Made by a program: the position numbers and the translations under genes. A DNA stretch of 57,302 nucleotides, from NCBI GenBank assembly GCA_938045615.1, contig CALIBC010000237.1, positions 1-57,302 on the forward strand. Direction: 5' to 3'. Under the pieces are notes generated by a model. That model worked only from the letters and a program-made list of their open reading frames with translations. It did not search any database and was not told the DNA's origin. Below, piece by piece: positions 42,426 to 50,252 of this stretch (its first letter is position 1; each line of letters starts with the position of its first letter). Origin of the DNA: an uncultured Clostridia bacterium (GTDB lineage: Bacteria > Bacillota > Clostridia > Peptostreptococcales > Anaerovoracaceae).

Positions 42426-43328
42426 ATGAAAATCTGCGAGAAAACAAAGAAAAACAAGATAAGATTTGCGGTGCAGGTGATTTTCACGGCACTGACGAAC
42501 GGGTACATTCTGGGATACATGAAAGGTACCATATACAAAGGTTCGAGCAAAGGCGTATGCGTACCGGGACTTAATTGCTATTCATGTCCCGGCGCGGTCG
42601 GAGCCTGTCCCATCGGTGCGTTGCAGACGGTAATCGGTAATAAGGACTTCGTGTTTTCTTTCTACGTAATCGGCACACTGATGGTAATAGGAAGCCTGAT
42701 GGGAAGATTGGTGTGCGGCTGGCTGTGTCCGTTCGGGTTGATTCAGGATCTGCTCCATAAGATTCCTTTTGTTAAAAAGATGAGGGATTTTAAAGGCGAC
42801 AGGCAGTTGAGATATCTGAAATACATCATTCTGATCGTGTTTGTCATAATCCTACCCGTGTTCCTGTTGAATCCTCTCGGAATCTCCGAACCATGGTTTT
42901 GCAAACTGATATGCCCGTCCGGGACGTTGACGGGAGGAATCCCTCTGGTGGCTTTGAATCCGGGGCTGCGGAGCATAATCGGCACGTTGTTCACATGGAA
43001 GATTATGGTTCTCTCGGTCGTCGTTATAGCGTCCGTCATTATATACAGGCCTTTTTGCAAATATCTGTGTCCGTTGGGTGCCATCTACGGGATTTTCAAT
43101 AAGTTTTCACTGTATCAGTATGAGATAGACGGCGAGAAATGTGTAAAGTGCGGTGCATGTCACAGGGCGTGCCAAATGGGTGTCAAGATCTACCGGACGC
43201 CCAAAAGCGTGGAGTGTATCAGGTGTGGAAAGTGCATAGACACTTGCCCACACGGAGCGATTTCCACATCTCTCATCGGCAGGAAAAAGATTGAAAAGCA
43301 AAAGCAAGTTGAGAAAAAGCAGTCGTGA
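42426..43328 (+). CDS. NapH-like 4Fe-4S membrane protein of the TlpA/CD1871A module
   Basis: A 300-aa polytopic iron-sulfur protein. After an N-terminal Cys-rich loop (CVPGLNCYSCPGAVGACP) it has VCGWLCPFG, CKYLCPLGA, CVKCGACHRACQ and CIRCGKCIDTCPHG. It is related in design to the protein at 7380 but belongs to a different subgroup. It probably carries reducing power from cytoplasmic ferredoxin to external thiols via the CXXC micro-protein. ATG 42426 follows the previous stop by 11 bp. Confidence 0.88.
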   Translation: MKICEKTKKNKIRFAVQVIFTALTNGYILGYMKGTIYKGSSKGVCVPGLNCYSCPGAVGACPIGALQTVIGNKDFVFSFYVIGTLMVIGSLMGRLVCGWLCPFGLIQDLLHKIPFVKKMRDFKGDRQLRYLKYIILIVFVIILPVFLLNPLGISEPWFCKLICPSGTLTGGIPLVALNPGLRSIIGTLFTWKIMVLSVVVIASVIIYRPFCKYLCPLGAIYGIFNKFSLYQYEIDGEKCVKCGACHRACQMGVKIYRTPKSVECIRCGKCIDTCPHGAISTSLIGRKKIEKQKQVEKKQS

Positions 43329-43407
43329 AATGCGGCTGTTTTTTTATGGTATGCCGGACATGCACAGTCGTTTCCCGATACGATACGGTTAACGATTCGG
43401 TAAGTGG

Positions 43408-43463
43408 TGACTCAATAGGTAAAGAGTTATTGAGTCATGTGCAAATTGTTGAGCCAAGTGCAA
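43408..43463 (+). promoter_or_regulatory. TGACTCAAT inverted repeat and following half-site
   Basis: TGACTCAAT (43408-43416) and ATTGAGTCA (43429-43437) form perfect 9-bp arms, and TTGTTGAGCC follows at 43447. A diverged version (GACGCAATAA, later TTATTGAGTTACGTGCA) lies at 46433-46472 in front of the AI-2E-family gene. Possible operator of an unknown regulator. Confidence 0.5.
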
Positions 43464-43488
43464 GCATAGGCAGAGGAGGAATATTCAT

Positions 43489-43914
43489 ATGAATGTAGAA
43501 AAAAAGAAAAGCCGGGTTACGGTCGCCGTTTTAATGGTATTTATCATGGCATGTGTAGCGCTTACAGTTTCAAGTTCAAACGTATTTGCAAAGTCTCGTC
43601 CGTTCTTTTTCAGGGTGTCGTATAATCAGGAAAATGGTCAGGATGCGAATGGTTGGCGTAGAGGAAATGTTCCTGCATCGAATCGTTGGTCGGTTCTTCT
43701 GATCCGCTCAGGAGAAGGTAAGGGATCTTTGACCGACTTTTGGCTTGAAGCCGAAGATGCTATCAATGTTTCGCCTTATATAAGGGTGAGATGCGGCGGA
43801 GGCTGGTATAGCCAGACAGCGTATAAAAGCGCAAAAGGTAGGAAAGTCTATCTGACGGCAGAGGACAACAACGATAAGCCGGCAGGGAAGTTATCCAAAG
43901 TCCATTATTATTAA
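43489..43914 (+). CDS. Small secreted protein whose C-terminus comes from an IS30 end
   Basis: A 141-aa protein with a clear signal peptide (residues 10-34, ending VFAKS) and a Trp-rich mature part (NGWRRGNVPASNRW, CGGGWYSQTAY) suggesting a beta-structured secreted protein; I do not recognise the family with certainty. Its last ten residues, AGKLSKVHYY, match the tail of the IS30 transposase at the window's right end (AGKLSKVHYC) in the same frame. The original 3' end was therefore probably lost when an IS element inserted and was then deleted. AGAGGAGG precedes ATG. Confidence 0.75.
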   Translation: MNVEKKKSRVTVAVLMVFIMACVALTVSSSNVFAKSRPFFFRVSYNQENGQDANGWRRGNVPASNRWSVLLIRSGEGKGSLTDFWLEAEDAINVSPYIRVRCGGGWYSQTAYKSAKGRKVYLTAEDNNDKPAGKLSKVHYY

Positions 43915-43927
43915 AAAAGTAGTGGAC
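43882..43927 (+). mobile_element. 46-bp remnant of an IS30-type right end
   Basis: This stretch is identical to the reverse complement of 56547-56592 except for three bases, and it holds the transposase's final codons plus the GTAGTGGAC terminus. No other part of the IS is present next to it. It is a scar of insertion and deletion. Confidence 0.85.
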
Positions 43928-43958
43928 AATCGCCTGTATGGTATAATGGCATCAAGAA

Positions 43959-44321
43959 ATGTTTCCCAAAGGTAACCCGGGTGATGTGTTCGAGGAAATT
44001 ATCCGAGATAATAAATCGTCCAATATTTTATTTTTTATCGAAGAGGAGGGAGAGGTCATTGGCTTTATTAACGCAGCATATTTTATAAGTGTTTGGGAGC
44101 ACGGAAAGGTATTATTCATAGATGATTTTTTTATTATTGAAGAATTCAGAGGAAAAGGTTATGGAAAGAAAGCCCTCCAAGAGTTAGAAGACAAAATGAA
44201 AGTTGAAACTTATAAAAGATTTCAGTTGTTTGCAGAGGAGACCAATCCGAAAGCAGTTAATTTTTATGAGCGGGAGAACTATTCAAAACAAAAATTAAAT
44301 TTCTTCTGCAAATATCTATAG
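43959..44321 (+). CDS. GNAT acetyltransferase, probably 5'-truncated
   Basis: A 120-aa GNAT domain with motif A (IEEFRGKGYGKKAL) and motif B (AEETNPKAVNFYERENY). It lacks the first strand and helix usual for the family. It has no Shine-Dalgarno; an extended -10 (TGGTATAAT, 43939-43947) lies just upstream, giving an almost leaderless mRNA. It starts 32 bp after the IS30 scar, so its 5' end was probably lost there. More AT-rich than its neighbours. Confidence 0.7.
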   Translation: MFPKGNPGDVFEEIIRDNKSSNILFFIEEEGEVIGFINAAYFISVWEHGKVLFIDDFFIIEEFRGKGYGKKALQELEDKMKVETYKRFQLFAEETNPKAVNFYERENYSKQKLNFFCKYL

Positions 44322-44349
44322 AATTAACGCCGATTTGAAAAGGAGTAAA

Positions 44350-45225
44350 GTGCATTTTACAAAAGTCAAAGGAATACTATCTTCAAAGAATGGAATGAAT
44401 TTGTTCAGAGGCTGCACTCATGGGTGTATTTATTGTGACTCAAGAAGTAAATGCTATCAGATGAACCATAATTTTGAAGACGTAGAAGTAAAAGAAAATG
44501 GAATCATCCTTTTGGAAGAGAGGCTAAAACGAAAGCGAAAAAAATGTATGATCGGCTTAGGTTCTATGACCGATCCATATATTCCTGAAGAGTTAAATTT
44601 AAATTACACAAGAAAAGCTCTTGAACTGATAAACAGATATGGCTTCGGTATAACGCTTATAACAAAGTCAGCTGATGTTTTAAGAGATTTAGATTTATTT
44701 AAAGATATAAATTCAAAAACAAAATGTGTAGTTCAAATGACACTAACGACCTATAATGAAGAACTTTGTAAAAAAATTGAACCTAATGTTTCAAGTACGA
44801 GAGAAAGATTTGAAGCATTAAAAACCTTGAGTGATGAGGGGATACCAACAGTGGTTTGGTTGACTCCGATACTCCCGTTTATTAACGATACAGAAGAAAA
44901 CATTCTTGGGATTTTAGATTATTGCAAAGAAGTAAAGGTATTTGGAATAATATGCTTCGGTATGGGGCTGACACTCAGAGATGGGAATAGAGAATATTTT
45001 TATTCCCAGTTAGATAAAAAGATTCCAAAGCTGAAAGAACGATATATCAGAGAATATGGAAACAGTTATATGATAAATAGCAGAAATAACAATAAGTTAA
45101 TGAATTTATTTCATGAGTTTTGTGAGCAGAATAATATAGTTCACGATAATGAGGCTATCTTTAAGTACCTCAATTTATTTGATGAGAAGGATGGTTCAAA
45201 GCAACTTAGTTTTTTTGATGTGTAA
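44350..45225 (+). CDS. Radical SAM protein, spore photoproduct lyase (SPL)-like family
   Basis: A 291-aa radical SAM enzyme with CTHGCIYCD (CxxxCxxC), here with the SPL-like opening (KVKGILSSKNGMNLFRG) and GLGSMTDPYIPEE. Similar proteins are annotated as SPL family or Rv2578c-like; the true substrate is unknown, and the spore lyase itself is longer. GTG 44350 is selected because AAAGGAG is 5 nt upstream. The gene is AT-rich compared with the window, and with the GNAT gene forms a likely transferred segment next to an IS scar. Confidence 0.83.
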   Translation: MHFTKVKGILSSKNGMNLFRGCTHGCIYCDSRSKCYQMNHNFEDVEVKENGIILLEERLKRKRKKCMIGLGSMTDPYIPEELNLNYTRKALELINRYGFGITLITKSADVLRDLDLFKDINSKTKCVVQMTLTTYNEELCKKIEPNVSSTRERFEALKTLSDEGIPTVVWLTPILPFINDTEENILGILDYCKEVKVFGIICFGMGLTLRDGNREYFYSQLDKKIPKLKERYIREYGNSYMINSRNNNKLMNLFHEFCEQNNIVHDNEAIFKYLNLFDEKDGSKQLSFFDV

Positions 45226-45285
45226 ACCGCAAAGCTTAAATACAATGCTTAAATACAATTCCCCTTAACTGACAAAGGAGAACCT

Positions 45286-46218
45286 ATGCCTAACAGAAAA
45301 ACAATAATAAAAAGGTCAATACTTTGTAAAATCATATCGTGTACACTGCTGCTGATCGTTTCGGCTGTTTGCCTTTACGGCTGCGGAGATGTGAAAAAGA
45401 ATATAAAAAAAGATGTGGAAAAGCACAGCATGATTTACGGACTCACCATAGATGATGCGTGGTATGACGATATTGCATTAAAAGATGTCGTCAGAGGGCT
45501 GAAGAACCTTAAAGCAAGACCGACGGTCAGGATAGTAATGTCAAAGGAAATTAAGCCGGCGGAATATGTAAAACTGTTTAAATCCGTAAAGCCTTATGCG
45601 GATATAATGGCATGCCCTGTAGACTCTTCCGAAATGAAAAATTTCAAAGACAGTGAAAGTTATCTCCGGAGGTTTAAAGATGCTTACAGACATTTGTCTG
45701 AGTATGTAAACATTTGGGAGGTTGGAAATGAAATCAACGGAACGGAGTGGATAAAGCAAAAGCCTGAGAGTATAGTCGATAAAATATCTTCGGCGGCAAA
45801 TTTTATAAAGAGCAAGGGAGAGAAGATAGAATTGACGCTGTATTGCACCGATTCGCCTCGTAAGGATATGATAGAATGGACGAAAAAATATATTCCTACA
45901 AAACTGGCCGGTTCCGTTGACTACTGTCTTGTGAGTTATTATGAAGACGATAACGACGGTTATTACCCTGAATGGAAGAGCATATTCAAGGAACTCGGCA
46001 AACTTTTTCCATCGGCTTTTCTCGGCATAGGGGAGTGCGGCAACATCGCTGAAAACGCAACCGAACAGAGTAAAATAGAAATGGCTAAAAAATATTACGG
46101 CATGCCCGAATATCATAAGCGCTTTATCGGAGGGTATTTCTGGTGGAATTGGGTTGAGGACTGCATCCCGCATAAAAATAACAAGATATACGAAGCCATC
46201 AGAAACCACGGTGTATGA
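45286..46218 (+). CDS. Lipoprotein with glycosidase-like TIM barrel
   Basis: A 310-aa lipoprotein; the signal peptide ends in a lipobox-like LYGC (Cys33). The mature part looks like a clan GH-A barrel: VNIWEVGNEINGTEW places Glu149 as acid/base after Asn, FLGIGECGN places Glu250 as nucleophile, and aromatic residues (YFWWNW) close the site. It would act on a glycan outside the cell, but no GH family can be assigned by eye. AAAGGAG precedes the ATG. Stands alone. Confidence 0.7.
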   Translation: MPNRKTIIKRSILCKIISCTLLLIVSAVCLYGCGDVKKNIKKDVEKHSMIYGLTIDDAWYDDIALKDVVRGLKNLKARPTVRIVMSKEIKPAEYVKLFKSVKPYADIMACPVDSSEMKNFKDSESYLRRFKDAYRHLSEYVNIWEVGNEINGTEWIKQKPESIVDKISSAANFIKSKGEKIELTLYCTDSPRKDMIEWTKKYIPTKLAGSVDYCLVSYYEDDNDGYYPEWKSIFKELGKLFPSAFLGIGECGNIAENATEQSKIEMAKKYYGMPEYHKRFIGGYFWWNWVEDCIPHKNNKIYEAIRNHGV

Positions 46219-46544
46219 TATACGAATATGTTTGTAAAAATGTCTTAAAGGAGACAATCAAAATATTAAAAAAATGTCCGCACCCCTTACTGTTGACATA
46301 AAATACCGCAAGATTTAAACTTATACATATCAAAGAAAAAGCCTGCACGATCAGCCGATTAGTTATCCGTGTACTCTGTTGATGTATGCATGCCTGTTTT
46401 CCGATACGGTCAGTAGTTTTCAGACAGTAACTGACGCAATAACTTCACGTCGGATTTATTGAGTTACGTGCATGCGAGTAGTGTAACAATATATTTTGGT
46501 TCGTGTTTGTTTGCCACTGTGAGAATTTGAGAGGACATATTTTA
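46219..46544 (+). other. Gene-free region with operator-like sequence
   Basis: No gene is seen. It contains AAAAAATGTCCGCACC (46269-46284), identical to 52455-52470, possibly the end of an old element. It also contains a diverged copy of the CAATAA/TTATTGAGT arrangement (46433-46472), preceded by CCGATACGGT, like the region before 43489. Confidence 0.4.
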
Positions 46545-47786
46545 GTGAGATTCCGTGAAAAATTAGACAAAAAATATTTCAAGATATCGGTTTATGTGAT
46601 TTTGACCGTGGGGGTGGCGTATGGGCTTATTCTGATCCTCGGTCAGTATAAAGCCATCGGAAGTGGTATATTCAACGCACTTGGTTGGATAGGAAATATA
46701 GTCAAACCTATGCTCATAGGTGCGGTGCTTGCTTACATTCTCTATCCTGTCTGCAGAGCGATAGAAAAAAGAATCGCCAAAACCGGGCTTGGAGGCAAAG
46801 ACGGGAAGAGAAACCATCTTATAGCAGCGATTATCACTATTTTGATATTCGTTCTGATATTGGCGACGATTATAACCATGGTTGCGTTTGCCATAACAAA
46901 GCAGATCGACGGAATTAACGGCAACAGTGTAAATACGCTTGTAAACAGCGTCATCAATCAGGCGAAAGCTTTTGAGCATAGTTTCAGAAACTGGTTGAAC
47001 GACCTGAACATAGAAAAGGGCTACCTGCTTAAGTTTGAAAAAACACTTGTGGATAAGATCACGGAACTGCTGAACCAAACACGGGGATTGCCATACATGT
47101 TTGCAGGCATCGCGGCAGGTGCAAGCACCATGATGTTTTCGCTTTTGTTTGCGGTATACTTTTTACTGGATGGTCCAAATCTTAAGAAATACTGGGGCAG
47201 TGTGGTGAGAACCATGTGGTCGCAGAAAGCCAACAACAGGATAAGCTATATCTACAGAGATGTGGATGAGGTTTTCAGCGGATACTTCAGGGGGGAAGTG
47301 ACCGATGCACTGGTGATGGCGGTGCTTGTGAGCATAGCGTTCACCGTAATCGGAATGCCTTACGGAGTGATGATCGGTGTAATGGTGGGGATAGGAAACC
47401 TTGTTCCTTACATGGGTCCCATAGTCGGATACGGGCTGACGTTGATAGCGGGTATTGTTACAGGAAATACGGAAACGATGGTCATAGCTATTGTAATTAT
47501 CGGTATTATTCAGGTGATAGACGGCGCCGTCATAAACCCAAAACTTCTTTCAAACAGCATAGAAATCCACCCAATGCTCGTGATCCTCGCTTTGATCGCG
47601 GGAAACAAGGTGGGGGGCTTTGTCGGAATGATCGGAGCCGTTCCTGTTGCGGCTCTGATTAAACTGTGGTTTGAGAGAGCCGTGGAATATAGGAAAAACG
47701 AGAAAATCGCCACTGAAAAAAACAAAGAAACAGATAAAAGTGCAACGGAGAAATATAATCGAGACAGAGCAAAGGCAAAGGAGTGA
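46545..47786 (+). CDS. AI-2E family (PerM/TqsA-like) membrane protein
   Basis: A 413-aa membrane protein with eight or so transmembrane segments and the family core YMGPIVGYGLTLIAG, VIGMPYGVMIGV and HPMLVILALIAGNKVGG. Despite the name, many members transport ions or other small molecules, not AI-2. The start is GTG 46545, with AGAGGA 9 nt upstream. The cytoplasmic tail is Lys/Glu-rich. Its stop lies 2 bp before the nitroreductase start. Confidence 0.9.
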   Translation: MRFREKLDKKYFKISVYVILTVGVAYGLILILGQYKAIGSGIFNALGWIGNIVKPMLIGAVLAYILYPVCRAIEKRIAKTGLGGKDGKRNHLIAAIITILIFVLILATIITMVAFAITKQIDGINGNSVNTLVNSVINQAKAFEHSFRNWLNDLNIEKGYLLKFEKTLVDKITELLNQTRGLPYMFAGIAAGASTMMFSLLFAVYFLLDGPNLKKYWGSVVRTMWSQKANNRISYIYRDVDEVFSGYFRGEVTDALVMAVLVSIAFTVIGMPYGVMIGVMVGIGNLVPYMGPIVGYGLTLIAGIVTGNTETMVIAIVIIGIIQVIDGAVINPKLLSNSIEIHPMLVILALIAGNKVGGFVGMIGAVPVAALIKLWFERAVEYRKNEKIATEKNKETDKSATEKYNRDRAKAKE

Positions 47787-47788
47787 CA

Positions 47789-48640
47789 GTGAAAGAAAAG
47801 CAAGGGGGTAAAAAACTCGGCATGCTTTATGACGTACAGGATGCCATAAAGCGACGTAAAAGCGTCAGAAGCTATGACGGCAAGCGACTTTCGGATGAAC
47901 TTGTGAAAAAAATCGAATCGTTCTTGAAGAGTGCGGACAATCCCTTTGGTGTAAAGGTTGATTTAAAGTATCTGGACGCCGGAAAATTTCACCTTTCTTC
48001 ACCGTTTGTCACCGGGGAAAAAGCATATGTCGCCGGAACCGTGCAGGCTGTACCGTTTGCGGAGGCGGCTTTCGGATACACGATGGAGAGTTTCGTTCTA
48101 TATGCGCAAAGCTTGGGGCTTGGAACGGTATGTCTGGGCAGTATATCGAAACGTAAAAATTTTGAGGCAGCTTTGAACAAAAAAGAAAATCAACTTATGC
48201 CTTGCGTGCTGCCGGTTGGCTTGAAGGCAAATCGCAGCTCGATAAGAGAAGTTCTTATAAGAAAAAAAGTAAAAGCTGACAACAGACTTGATTTTGAAGA
48301 TATCTTTTTTGAAAATGATTTTTCATCATCGCTCAGAAAAAAATATGCTGGAGATTTGCTTATACCGCTTGAAATGGTGCGACTGGCACCATCTGCGGCA
48401 AATCTGCAACCGTGGCGTGTTGTTGTAAACGGAGGTTACGCACATTTTTATAAGAAGAAAAGCGGTAATTTCGCCGAAAAGGGAATGGATCTTCAGAAAG
48501 TGGATATTGGGATTGCAATGTGCCACTTTGATCTTGCAGCTAAGGCGTGCGGAGTTTCGGGAGAATTCATCGTCAAGGTTCCCGGAATAACGCATGATGC
48601 CGGAATGGAGTATATAATTTCATATGCTAAAGAAAGTTGA
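47789..48640 (+). CDS. Nitroreductase family protein
   Basis: About 284 aa. It has AIKRRKSVRSYDGK at the start and LAPSAANLQPWRVVV in the second half, both FMN-contacting motifs of nitroreductases, with ICMSCHFDLA-like AMCHFDLAAKACG later. The order (a duplicated-looking N-terminal half, then the SAANLQPW motif late) matches the larger nitroreductase-like proteins sometimes called TM nitroreductase. Substrate unknown. Start uncertain: GTG 47789 (AAAGGAG 5 nt upstream) or ATG 47822. Confidence 0.82.
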   Translation: MKEKQGGKKLGMLYDVQDAIKRRKSVRSYDGKRLSDELVKKIESFLKSADNPFGVKVDLKYLDAGKFHLSSPFVTGEKAYVAGTVQAVPFAEAAFGYTMESFVLYAQSLGLGTVCLGSISKRKNFEAALNKKENQLMPCVLPVGLKANRSSIREVLIRKKVKADNRLDFEDIFFENDFSSSLRKKYAGDLLIPLEMVRLAPSAANLQPWRVVVNGGYAHFYKKKSGNFAEKGMDLQKVDIGIAMCHFDLAAKACGVSGEFIVKVPGITHDAGMEYIISYAKES

Positions 48641-48655
48641 CCGGCGTGCCGGTCA
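48638..48655 (+). other. Short perfect palindrome after nitroreductase
   Basis: TGACCGGC (48638-48645), GT, GCCGGTCA (48648-48655): an 8-bp stem overlapping the stop codon, without a T tract. It may be a transcript-end or pause element. Confidence 0.4.
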
Positions 48656-48700
48656 GGTGATGTGGCAACTTGATTGTATGCAATATAACAGGAGGTCTGT

Positions 48701-50125
48701 ATGAAACTGAAAGAGTATGCGAAAAAATTGGCAACGGACGATTCTGCGATCCGCGACGTGATTGATAAGAAAGAAACCGTATGGATAAACGAGAGGCTAC
48801 TTCCGTTTCAGACGATTGAAGGATTATGCGAACTGGTTGTTTCCGATGATGACATTGCGGATGCGGAAGCACGACTTGTGCGATTTGCGCCTTACATAGA
48901 GAAGTGTTTTCCCGAAACGGCGGAAACACACGGGCTCATAGAATCACCTCTCAAGGAGATCCCCAATATGCAAAAGCGGATGCGGGAGACTGCATGCGAT
49001 GGCGCAGGATGGCGGAAGGATCCGGAGTCTGCATATGGCTCCGGTGGGCAGAGTGAAGACGCGGAGAGTTTGAGTGGCGGCATACCGGGCAAACTTCTTC
49101 TAAAGATGGACAGTCATCTTGCGATCGCAGGTTCGGTCAAAGCAAGAGGCGGCATCTATGAGGTTTTAAAACATGCGGAAACTCTTGCAATTGAAGCCGG
49201 AAAGTTAAGTTTGAGTGATGATTACTCAAAGGTTGCGGATTTGAGAAATTTTTTTGCGCAATACACCGTTCAGGTCGGTTCCACGGGCAACCTCGGATTG
49301 TCGATAGGCATCATGAGCGCATTTTTAGGATTCAAAGTCAAGGTTCACATGTCTTCCGACGCAAAGCAGTGGAAGAAGGACATGCTGCGCAGCAAAGGTG
49401 TCGAAGTGATAGAGTACAGGGATGATTATTCCAAGGCGGTGGAAGAAGGACGCAAAAATTCCGACATGGATCCGAAGAGCTACTTTGTCGATGATGAGTA
49501 CTCCGTCGATCTGTTCCTTGGATATGCGGTGGCCGCAAAGCGCTTAAAAAAGCAGCTTGAAGAAATGAATTTGCGAATTGATAATGACCATCCTCTGATA
49601 GTTTATGTGCCTGCCGGCGTCGGCGGCGCTCCGGGCGGAATCGCGTACGGTCTGAAAAGATTGTACGGTGATAATGTACATGTTTTTTTCGCAGAACCGG
49701 TTATGTGTCCTTCGATACTTGTGGGATTCGCTTCTCAGAGATTTGAAAACGCGAATGTAAAGGACTTCGGATTGAGCGGAGAAACTCATGCGGACGGTCT
49801 TGCATGCGCAAGCCCCTCGGGTTTTGTCACGAGAATCGACAACAATCTTGTCTCAGGCGATTTCACCTGTAACGACGGAAGATTGTACGACTACATGCGT
49901 ATGCTCATGAAAACGGAAGACATAAGGATCGAACCGTCGAGCTGCGCGGCGTTTGCAGGTCCTGCAAATCTTTTGCAACATGAAAACGGCAGGAAATATG
50001 CGGCGAGGAATGGTCTTACGGAGAAGAAACTTGAAAATTCCGTTCAGATATGCTGGGCTACGGGAGGAAGGCTCGTGCCTGAAGAAATCTGGCAGGAATA
50101 TTTGAACACGGAATTGACTATTTGA
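48701..50125 (+). CDS. dsdA: D-serine ammonia-lyase
   Basis: A 474-aa PLP enzyme turning D-serine into pyruvate and ammonia. The PLP lysine lies in SVKARGGIYEVL, the phosphate loop is GSTGNLGLSIG, and VPAGVGGAPGGIAYGL and GLACASPSGFV are typical of DsdA. It detoxifies or uses D-serine. GGAGG precedes the ATG. There is no dsdC or dsdX neighbour. Residues 98-125 form a Gly/Ser-rich insertion that looks variable. Confidence 0.96.
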   Translation: MKLKEYAKKLATDDSAIRDVIDKKETVWINERLLPFQTIEGLCELVVSDDDIADAEARLVRFAPYIEKCFPETAETHGLIESPLKEIPNMQKRMRETACDGAGWRKDPESAYGSGGQSEDAESLSGGIPGKLLLKMDSHLAIAGSVKARGGIYEVLKHAETLAIEAGKLSLSDDYSKVADLRNFFAQYTVQVGSTGNLGLSIGIMSAFLGFKVKVHMSSDAKQWKKDMLRSKGVEVIEYRDDYSKAVEEGRKNSDMDPKSYFVDDEYSVDLFLGYAVAAKRLKKQLEEMNLRIDNDHPLIVYVPAGVGGAPGGIAYGLKRLYGDNVHVFFAEPVMCPSILVGFASQRFENANVKDFGLSGETHADGLACASPSGFVTRIDNNLVSGDFTCNDGRLYDYMRMLMKTEDIRIEPSSCAAFAGPANLLQHENGRKYAARNGLTEKKLENSVQICWATGGRLVPEEIWQEYLNTELTI

Positions 50126-50151
50126 TTTAAAATATATTCCGCAAGATTGTT

Positions 50152-50180
50152 TTGGGATGCCTTTTCAGGGTATCTATAAT
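50152..50180 (+). promoter_or_regulatory. Promoter of the flavorubredoxin gene
   Basis: TTGGGA (50152-50157), 17-bp spacer, TATAAT (50175-50180), within the 127-bp gap before the ATG at 50253 (GGGAGGA upstream). Confidence 0.6.
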
Positions 50181-50252
50181 GCAACTTTATTTTACAAAAT
50201 GTATTTGCGCTAATGAAGATGTGACACCGTTTGGATTTGGGAGGAAAAAGAA

